A stretch of 5,018 nt of DNA from Flavobacteriales bacterium (lineage in GTDB: Bacteria; Bacteroidota; Bacteroidia; NS11-12g; UBA955): positions 1 through 5,018 of the forward strand of contig CANFVI010000130.1 of assembly GCA_947450405.1 (NCBI GenBank), read 5' to 3'. Every line of letters starts with the position of its first letter. Position 1 is the stretch's first letter. The translations under genes and the position numbers were made by a program. Shown one piece after another: positions 1 to 5,018 of this stretch. The notes below the pieces were generated by a model. That model was not told the origin of the DNA, searched no databases, and was given only the letters and a program-made list of their open reading frames with translations.

Positions 1-54
1 AACTTTAATGTGTTTTACCCAATCATTTTGGAAGCTAGAAATTTCGCGTATCAT
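1..54 (-). CDS. Partial 5' end of a gene, possibly a SpoU/TrmH-family RNA methyltransferase
   Basis: Only the first 18 codons are inside the window; the gene continues past the left edge. The ATG at 54-52 overlaps the TGA of the upstream membrane-protein gene as ATGA, a classic coupled start, and the frame stays open to base 1. The visible peptide is MIREISSFQNDWVKHIKV. Its spacing of I-x-S-x-Q-N-x-x-V-K-x-I resembles the N-terminus of SpoU-type 2'-O-ribose RNA methyltransferases, which often begin with a segment like 'ITSxQNPxxKxLxxL' before the substrate-binding domain. The catalytic SPOUT domain would lie outside the window, so the function is a guess from a short motif. The reading frame is much better supported than the name, because the overlap matches the packing of the rest of the operon. 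Confidence 0.5.
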   Translation of the reverse strand, partial: MIREISSFQNDWVKHIKV

Positions 55-617
55 GAATTTTCAGTATCGTTGTTATTCAACCATTCATTTTTAGGCTTTC
101 TAAACTTGGTTGAATTCACAATGATTAATGCCAATAAACCATTTGAAAAAATCAATCCTATCATTTTACCAATGATTTCCAACCAATTATTTGGATGGAT
201 ATTCGACATAATAAAATCTTTTTGACTGTTGTCATACAAATTTGGGAGCGCTTTAAATATTTCTAATTTCTGAGCTCTTTCAATTTCGATGACTTGATTT
301 AACACTTGAGGACTAGCAGATAGTGCAATTTTATCGGCCAATATTGAAATCAAAACCGCTATAGAAATAGTTCTTAAAGCAGCAAACAATGCTCTTTTAT
401 AGGTATAGACTTCTCCTTGTATTGCCCTTTCTGCCTTTCCGCTTATCAAAATTGCCGCATAAATAGGCAAAAACGACAACATTGGAAAAGTTGGAGAATA
501 TCGATAATCGAAATTACCAGAAAAAAGAAAAACCATTTTTACGGCAAAAAGTAAAGCCCCTGCAAGCAAGCCATGAAGCACAGCAGGACGATTAAAAAAC
601 AATTTCAGCTTTTCCAT
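51..617 (-). CDS. Small multi-spanning inner-membrane protein, DUF4199-like
   Basis: The protein has 188 residues and four likely membrane segments, at about residues 13-33, 45-60, 76-97 and 147-167. A polar loop of about 50 residues lies between the third and fourth helices, and the tail from 169 is short, charged and Asn-rich. A Gly-Glu-x-x-Ser/Thr-Tyr-like turn before helix 3 (GEVYTYKRAL, 68-77) and this overall layout resemble DUF4199, a Bacteroidota family of unknown function often found near dihydroorotase genes. No catalytic motif is visible. The ATG at 617 lies one base after the stop of the dihydroorotase homologue, so the two are surely co-transcribed and probably translationally coupled. 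Its own TGA overlaps the next start as ATGA. The coding call is firm; the family assignment is from architecture and neighbourhood, and the role is unknown. Confidence 0.8.
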   Translation of the reverse strand: MEKLKLFFNRPAVLHGLLAGALLFAVKMVFLFSGNFDYRYSPTFPMLSFLPIYAAILISGKAERAIQGEVYTYKRALFAALRTISIAVLISILADKIALSASPQVLNQVIEIERAQKLEIFKALPNLYDNSQKDFIMSNIHPNNWLEIIGKMIGLIFSNGLLALIIVNSTKFRKPKNEWLNNNDTENS

Positions 618-618
618 A

Positions 619-1884
619 TTAATTATTGTACAATATTCCTTTAGAAACTACTGCCATCACCTTCCCTTTTGATATTTTATTTAATCCCAAAACATTGTAG
701 GCTTTGGTACCTTGGTTTTGTCTTGTCAATGAATGATTTGATTCACTTGAAAATAAGGTAAAATCGGCAATTTCGCCTACTTCAAAGCTCCTTTCGGGCA
801 TATTGTAAATTTTATTAGCTCCATTTACCAACGTATTCACAACTTTATTGAAGTCAGAACCAAAAGTTTCGAGCATCATATTATAAAAGGAAGGTAAGGT
901 TGCTGCCCCAAATGTTGCATATTCGAATTCAACGTTTTTTGATTCAATATCATCTGGACAATGATTACTCATAATGGCATCAATTGTGCCATCTAAAACT
1001 CCTTGAACCAAAGCCAATCGATCTGATTCCGTTCTCAAAGGAGGGTAAACCTTAAAATTTTCGTCAAATTCACCAACTGCATTTTCATTATATGCCAAAT
1101 TCATGATTGGCACTGCAGCATATACTTTAATTCCATCGGATTTGGCTTTTCGTATGATATCAACCGATGCAGCACTGCTGATTCCAATAATTCGCAAAGG
1201 AACATCCAACCATTCGGCCATAACCAAATCAGACAAAATAGACATGGTTTCACTCGCAACGGGCAAACCTTTCAATCCTAAATTCACATTGATAACACCC
1301 TCATTTACCACTCCGCCAGTAACCAATTTAGATTCAAAAGGAAAATGCAAATAAGGTATATTCAAGGATGCACAGTATTGCATAAGCTTACTTCTTAATG
1401 AAACTGAAGCACTAGGAACGATTCCATCGGTTTGACCAATGCTTCCCGCTTGAAACATTTCAAACACTTCAGCCATTTCCTTTCCTAACTGATGTTCACT
1501 TGAAAGACCTAAAGGATAAATCTGAACATCGCATTGATTTGATGCATGTTTAATTTGGGAAATCACAGTTGCATTCTCAGGCAACGGATTAGTACCACAT
1601 AATGCGGCAACAGAAGTAAATCCTCCAATTCGGGCAGCATGCGATAGTGAAATCAAATCTTCCTTCCAATTGGCACCTGGATCTGGGCAAGTTGCAAATG
1701 CATCAAACCAACCAAGTGAAATGCAATTCCCACTTGCGTCAAAAGTTTCAATTTGTGCTTGATTGATTTCTGGAGCGATATTGGAAATTTTCCCATTTTC
1801 AATAAGAACATCAACCAATTGATTGTTCCATTTGCTTTTGGCATCAATAACTTTTGCAGATTTAATTAGAAGATTATTTGTCAT
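619..1884 (-). CDS. Dihydroorotase homologue lacking the metal-binding site (probable pseudoenzyme, PyrC'-like)
   Basis: This 421-residue protein is full length for the type I dihydroorotase/amidohydrolase family. Retained family signatures are DPG (68-70), KED (74-76), AARIGGFTSVA (83-93), TNP (98-100), GKEMAE (134-139), GGVVNEG (190-196), PPLRTE (281-286), DGTIDAIMSNH (298-308) and EFEYATFGA further on. The catalytic residues are mostly lost. The usual DxHxHLR reads D61-AFATCP, so both histidines are gone (F63, T65) and the substrate arginine is P67. The usual QHCED reads HFPFE (F181 at the His position), HxCHVS reads RIIGIS (G234), and TDHAP reads SNHCP (N307 for the catalytic Asp). Active dihydroorotases convert carbamoyl-aspartate to dihydroorotate in pyrimidine synthesis; this one probably cannot. 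Inactive PyrC' subunits of this kind are known to support aspartate transcarbamoylase in pseudomonads, but no pyrB is visible here. Its ATG overlaps the upstream BatA-like stop as ATGA. Confidence 0.93.
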   Translation of the reverse strand: MTNNLLIKSAKVIDAKSKWNNQLVDVLIENGKISNIAPEINQAQIETFDASGNCISLGWFDAFATCPDPGANWKEDLISLSHAARIGGFTSVAALCGTNPLPENATVISQIKHASNQCDVQIYPLGLSSEHQLGKEMAEVFEMFQAGSIGQTDGIVPSASVSLRSKLMQYCASLNIPYLHFPFESKLVTGGVVNEGVINVNLGLKGLPVASETMSILSDLVMAEWLDVPLRIIGISSAASVDIIRKAKSDGIKVYAAVPIMNLAYNENAVGEFDENFKVYPPLRTESDRLALVQGVLDGTIDAIMSNHCPDDIESKNVEFEYATFGAATLPSFYNMMLETFGSDFNKVVNTLVNGANKIYNMPERSFEVGEIADFTLFSSESNHSLTRQNQGTKAYNVLGLNKISKGKVMAVVSKGILYNN

Positions 1885-3896
1885 ACAGTTTTAACCGAAT
1901 TCGTTTGTTTATTTTTATATTTCAACACCAATAATACAACTTCCCCTGCAAAAAACAGAGCCGATAGCCATAAAAACAATCGCCACAGCGAATTATCAGC
2001 TTGAATCATAGTTAATTTATTCAACATTTGTTGTTCCTCTACAAATTTAACACCCAACTGTTGCATTTCATTTTTTCTTTCTAAAGAAATTGATTTTAAA
2101 TCACTTTCTGTTCTCAGTGAGTTTAGCGCAACTGTTTCCTTAAATTTATTTTCTTTTGAGGGACACAAATCGTAATAACCTGGTTTATTCGATTGAAATT
2201 GGGTGTTAAACGCAAGTCCAAATTCACTCATTTCTAAATTCGCCATCCATTCAGATTGCTCACTTCTCAAAACGGCACCTTTTTCAATGTTAAATTCCTT
2301 TACATGAGAAATGGGCATTGGATTACTTGAATTCAAAAACCCAAGTATGGGTTTGGCTTCGTGGAAACTTCCCACGAATAACTGGGTAAATAAAGGCAAA
2401 AACAAAGATGATTTGGCAAAGGAAAGACTCCCCGATTCAAAATCAGACAACCACAACCAAATGGCACCATTGCCAGATTCCTTTTTCAATAAAATTGGGT
2501 CGCTGTTTTCTAGACTTAATATTGTTTGCCAATTGGGGTCAATCTGTTTTTCAATTTGAAAATACTGAGTTATAAAAGGCATTTGCGTTTTTTCATCTAT
2601 GGTTTCGGTAAATGCACTTTTAAAAACATCGTTATTTAAACCACTCGCAGCAATGGCGTATTTGTCTTTTTTCAAACTAACTTTCAATCCAAAAAAGCCA
2701 TCTGCGTTTATATTTTTTGTTTGGGGTATACAAACAACATTTACACCTTTTTGTGTTAACTCAGATAAATTCAATACCGATTTGGCATTGAAATTTTCCG
2801 CATTACAAATAACTAACGTTTTAACTTCTGAATTGATTTTTTCAAACCCACTAAATGGTTTTACTTGGAAAATAGATTGCGTTTTTAATAACTTATTTAC
2901 AAAGGAATTATTACCACTCACAACCAAAGGAAATTCCTCACTTGTATTAAAATAAAGTAACAACGAATTGTCTGCCTGTATAGAATTGTCATCTAAACTT
3001 AATTTCAATTTATTCAGCGACACATTGGGCATTAAGAAATTGACTTCTAATTTGTTTTGTTTATTGAAATCCGCTTTGCTGTTACCAATGATTTTATCGT
3101 CAGATATTAACTGAACATTTAAACTACCCACATAATCTAATTGAGAACAAGAAATCTGTGCTGTGATGGTTTGAGATTTGCTATTGGTATTCCAAGGGCT
3201 AGTTATGTAAGCCGAATCAATTGAAAAATTAATTGGATCTGTTGATTCAATTTCAACAACTTTCCAAATTGCATTGGTATAATTGATGTTCTTATATCCC
3301 TCAAAAACATCGTGTTTGGCGTCAGTAACAAGATAAACAAATAAATTGCTACCGTCGTTACTGGCAATTAACGGATCAATATTTTTCATCCAATCTGCAA
3401 GTGATTCAGGAATTTGATTTCCCTGAATTTCACTAATCAAATTCAATGCTGCACGGGAATCTAGCCACTGTTGCGACATTTGAGAATGATTGGCAATAAT
3501 TGCGAATTTGGTATTCGCATTGGCATTTTTTATAATTTTACGTCCTGCGTTTTTGGCTTTTTCCAACAAAACTTCGCCATTGTTTTGCAACATCATACTT
3601 GGTGAACAATCTATCACAACCACAATTTTGTTTTCAAGTGTAGTTACTTGTTGCTGTTCATTGCAAGAAGGCATTGAAAAAGATAAAATCAAAAAGAAAA
3701 TTGCCAAACATCGCGTGATCAAAAGCCACCAATGTTTAATTGTTTTTTGTTTTTGAGAAGCAGTTAATTGCTCAACCAATCTAAAAACACCTGGAAAGTA
3801 AATTGTTCTAAACTTTCTAAATTGGAATAAATGAATTAATATTGGAAGTAAAATTAACAGTAGTCCCCACAAAAACCCAGGCTGTTGAAAATGCAT
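1881..3896 (-). CDS. BatA-type membrane protein with von Willebrand factor A domain
   Basis: With the ATG at 3896 the protein has 671 residues. It opens with the BatA N-terminal signature (FxxPGFLWGLLLILLPILIH, residues 3-22), giving membrane helix 1 at about 7-24. A basic stretch follows, then helix 2 at about 56-75. The VWA domain begins near 90 with an intact MIDAS motif D96-C-S98-P-S100, and a second VWA-type strand ends in VTDA (189-192). A long, mostly beta-rich region without recognised motifs follows, and a last helix lies at about 637-658 before a short basic tail. Relatives in Bacteroidota are annotated as BatA or aerotolerance-related proteins; the true role is unsettled, and VWA domains generally bind metal and partner proteins. 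A TTG six bases upstream (3902) would add two residues, but the ATG fits the family N-terminus better. The gene starts 22 bases after the thioesterase stop and overlaps the next gene by ATGA. No MoxR ATPase or other Bat gene is in the window. Confidence 0.93.
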   Translation of the reverse strand: MHFQQPGFLWGLLLILLPILIHLFQFRKFRTIYFPGVFRLVEQLTASQKQKTIKHWWLLITRCLAIFFLILSFSMPSCNEQQQVTTLENKIVVVIDCSPSMMLQNNGEVLLEKAKNAGRKIIKNANANTKFAIIANHSQMSQQWLDSRAALNLISEIQGNQIPESLADWMKNIDPLIASNDGSNLFVYLVTDAKHDVFEGYKNINYTNAIWKVVEIESTDPINFSIDSAYITSPWNTNSKSQTITAQISCSQLDYVGSLNVQLISDDKIIGNSKADFNKQNKLEVNFLMPNVSLNKLKLSLDDNSIQADNSLLLYFNTSEEFPLVVSGNNSFVNKLLKTQSIFQVKPFSGFEKINSEVKTLVICNAENFNAKSVLNLSELTQKGVNVVCIPQTKNINADGFFGLKVSLKKDKYAIAASGLNNDVFKSAFTETIDEKTQMPFITQYFQIEKQIDPNWQTILSLENSDPILLKKESGNGAIWLWLSDFESGSLSFAKSSLFLPLFTQLFVGSFHEAKPILGFLNSSNPMPISHVKEFNIEKGAVLRSEQSEWMANLEMSEFGLAFNTQFQSNKPGYYDLCPSKENKFKETVALNSLRTESDLKSISLERKNEMQQLGVKFVEEQQMLNKLTMIQADNSLWRLFLWLSALFFAGEVVLLVLKYKNKQTNSVKTV

Positions 3897-3918
3897 ATTC
3901 AAATGTAAGGAATTGTAA

Positions 3919-4347
3919 TTAAGTATTTTGTTCTTTCACCGAGTAACGTTCTACTACCCAATCTGGAACAGAAACTGCTCTTGCATTATTGATATCGACC
4001 AATGCAAACTTGCCTTTGCCGTCTGCAACCAACTTATTTGATGTATTGGTCATTCTAAATCCAACAATGGATCCGGTTTTTTCAAGACTGATGATTCGGG
4101 TATAAACATTTGCCACGTCGCCCATTTTGAGTTGCCTTTTGAATGAAATGTCAAAATCTTGCAAAAACCAACCGAGTCCTCTGCTTAAAAACTCATCCAT
4201 ACCGCATAAATAGTTCTTTTGCATTTGCTCAAAGCGTGCTGCTAAGAAATAGTCTAGATATTTGGCACTGTGAACGTGTCCAAACAAATCAATATCATCA
4301 GGACGAACCTGAACCAAAGAAAGATATTCTGAATAATCTAAAGACAT
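3919..4347 (-). CDS. Hot-dog fold acyl-CoA thioesterase (4HBT/YbgC/FadM-like)
   Basis: The 142-residue length is normal for a single hot-dog domain. The diagnostic segment is at residues 15-34, RPDDIDLFGHVHSAKYLDYF, matching the 4HBT-family pattern R-x-x-D-x-D-x-x-G-H-V-x-x-x-x-Y-x-x-Y. D20 is the likely catalytic acid by comparison with 4-hydroxybenzoyl-CoA thioesterase. The usual Asn pair after GHV is His-Ser here (26-27). The later DFDISFKRQLKMGD segment is the typical central-helix-to-strand region, and the C-terminal strand carries GKGKFALVD. Such enzymes hydrolyse acyl-CoA (or acyl-ACP) thioesters in the cytosol as dimers or tetramers; the acyl substrate cannot be read from the sequence. 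The start overlaps the kinase stop by one base (TAATG), which implies coupled translation. It has no evident metabolic link to its neighbours. Confidence 0.92.
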   Translation of the reverse strand: MSLDYSEYLSLVQVRPDDIDLFGHVHSAKYLDYFLAARFEQMQKNYLCGMDEFLSRGLGWFLQDFDISFKRQLKMGDVANVYTRIISLEKTGSIVGFRMTNTSNKLVADGKGKFALVDINNARAVSVPDWVVERYSVKEQNT

Positions 4348-4964
4348 TAAAACAAACCGTTCAATGTACTTTCAACTTGTGCAATAATTTGAGATAGATC
4401 TTCTGGATTTTCTTGAAAATCCATGTCGTCTACGTTAAAAATCAGCAATTGGCCTTTATAATCGCCAATCCATGCTTCATAACGCTCATTCAATCTTTTC
4501 AAATAATCCAAACGAATGGCATCTTCATAATCACGACCACGCATTTGAATTTGGTCAACCAATTTAGGAATTGAGGCACGTAAATAAATCAACAAATCTG
4601 GCTGCTCAATTTGGGTACTGATGTTTTCAAATAGTCGGCTATAATTTTCAAAATCACGGGTGCTCATCAATCCCATTGAATGTAAATTTGGCGCAAAAAT
4701 ATAGGCATCTTCATAAATAGTACGGTCTTGAACAACTGTTTTTTCACCTTTACGAATATCTTGAACGTGTTTCCAACGGGTATTTAAAAAATACACTTGT
4801 AAATTAAAACTCCAACGTTGCATATCTTCGTAAAAATCAGAAATATATGGATTATCATCCATGTCTTCTAATTGCATTTCCCAACCATAATGTTTAGATA
4901 ACAAATGAGTTAAAGTAGTTTTTCCTGCACCAATATTTCCAGCAATTGCAATGTGACGAGCCAT
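4347..4964 (-). CDS. Deoxynucleoside kinase (deoxyadenosine/deoxyguanosine kinase family)
   Basis: This 205-residue cytosolic enzyme would transfer a phosphate from a nucleoside triphosphate to the 5'-OH of a deoxynucleoside in DNA-precursor salvage. The P-loop is at residues 9-17 (GNIGAGKTT). E33 with the following D-x-x-D-NPY segment (to 40), and the WSFNLQ-x-YFL-x-x-R stretch (51-63), form the expected substrate pocket, with Q56 a likely base contact. The DRS-type motif appears as D80-R81-T82 followed by IYED. The LID region is RGRDYE (142-147). Length and motifs fit the bacterial dAK/dGK branch, not thymidine kinase, though base preference cannot be settled by reading. The ATG at 4964 places the P-loop at the usual distance from the N-terminus. 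It is the first gene of the visible operon, and its stop overlaps the thioesterase start as TAATG. Confidence 0.95.
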   Translation of the reverse strand: MARHIAIAGNIGAGKTTLTHLLSKHYGWEMQLEDMDDNPYISDFYEDMQRWSFNLQVYFLNTRWKHVQDIRKGEKTVVQDRTIYEDAYIFAPNLHSMGLMSTRDFENYSRLFENISTQIEQPDLLIYLRASIPKLVDQIQMRGRDYEDAIRLDYLKRLNERYEAWIGDYKGQLLIFNVDDMDFQENPEDLSQIIAQVESTLNGLF

Positions 4965-4968
4965 ACTA

Positions 4969-5001
4969 CAATATTAACTAATCATGAAGGGGTTATGCAA
5001 A
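4969..5001 (-). promoter_or_regulatory. Possible Bacteroidota-type promoter for the operon
   Basis: Reading the minus strand, TTTG (5001-4998) is followed after 21 bases by TAATATTG (4976-4969). This approximates the Bacteroidota primary-sigma pattern, a TTTG-like -33 element and TAnnTTTG at -7, with one mismatch in the -7 box. A transcript from it would begin at or within a few bases of the kinase ATG (4964), leaving almost no leader. In AT-rich DNA such matches arise easily by chance, and the real promoter may lie beyond the window, so this is a weak call. Confidence 0.25.
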
Positions 5002-5018
5002 TCATTTACCTACAAAAG

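Noticed and set aside
1653..1847. Minus-strand 64-codon frame inside the dihydroorotase homologue.
   Set aside because: It is an out-of-frame shadow; the main frame carries conserved dihydroorotase signatures across the same bases.
2599..2955. Plus-strand open frame of 118 codons, and shorter ones at 10-225, 1103-1354, 2311-2559, 3490-3756 and 4143-4397.
   Set aside because: All lie antisense inside well-supported minus-strand genes, and their translations show no recognisable domain. They are what AT-rich genes produce by chance on the opposite strand.
3660..3680. Lipobox-like Cys after the second helix of the BatA-like protein (SMPSC, Cys78).
   Set aside because: It sits after the second hydrophobic segment rather than a signal peptide, and the preceding M-P-S does not fit a lipobox.
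3897..3902. TTG start two codons upstream of the BatA-like ATG.
   Set aside because: The ATG at 3896 yields the family-typical N-terminus MHFQQPGFLWGLL, and nothing in the sequence favours the rarer TTG.
3897..3918. The 22-base gap between thioesterase and BatA-like gene as a promoter or terminator.
   Set aside because: It has no inverted repeat, T-tract hairpin or clear promoter element, and is too short to hold more than a translation start region.
4984..5018. Plus-strand ATGs at 4984 and 4995 with frames open to the right edge, a possible divergent gene.
   Set aside because: Only about 8-11 codons are visible, which is too few to separate a real gene start from chance, and no family motif is seen.

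Overview
The window looks like an ordinary chromosomal segment from an AT-rich member of the Bacteroidota, probably Flavobacteriia-like. Three things suggest this. The gene set is typical of the phylum: a BatA-type von Willebrand protein beside a dihydroorotase-like protein, a small DUF4199-like membrane protein, and a deoxyadenosine/deoxyguanosine-type kinase. No clear Shine-Dalgarno sequences precede the starts. Upstream of the first gene there is a weak match to the Bacteroidota -33/-7 promoter pattern. The assignment rests on recognising gene families, not on a search.

All supported genes lie on the minus strand and are packed as one apparent operon. Read from the right edge leftwards they are: a deoxynucleoside kinase (4347-4964); a hot-dog acyl-CoA thioesterase (3919-4347); a BatA/VWA membrane protein (1881-3896); a dihydroorotase homologue (619-1884); a four-helix membrane protein (51-617); and the first 18 codons of another gene at the left edge (1-54), which resembles the start of a SpoU/TrmH RNA methyltransferase. 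The junctions are TAATG (1-base overlap), a 22-base gap, ATGA, a 1-base gap, and ATGA. There is no internal space for a terminator, and the longest gene-free stretch is the 54 bases at the right edge.

The most notable point is that the dihydroorotase homologue keeps the family fold signatures but has lost nearly all metal-binding and catalytic residues: the HxH motif, both later histidines and the terminal catalytic aspartate. It is very likely not an active dihydroorotase and may be a structural or regulatory pseudoenzyme. It is translationally coupled to a membrane-anchored VWA protein with an intact MIDAS motif, and followed closely by a small multi-spanning membrane protein. The three may work together at the membrane, but that is inference. 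The kinase would phosphorylate salvaged deoxynucleosides and the thioesterase would hydrolyse acyl-CoA; neither has an obvious pathway link to the others. I saw no mobile element, CRISPR array, RNA gene, phage gene or defence system.
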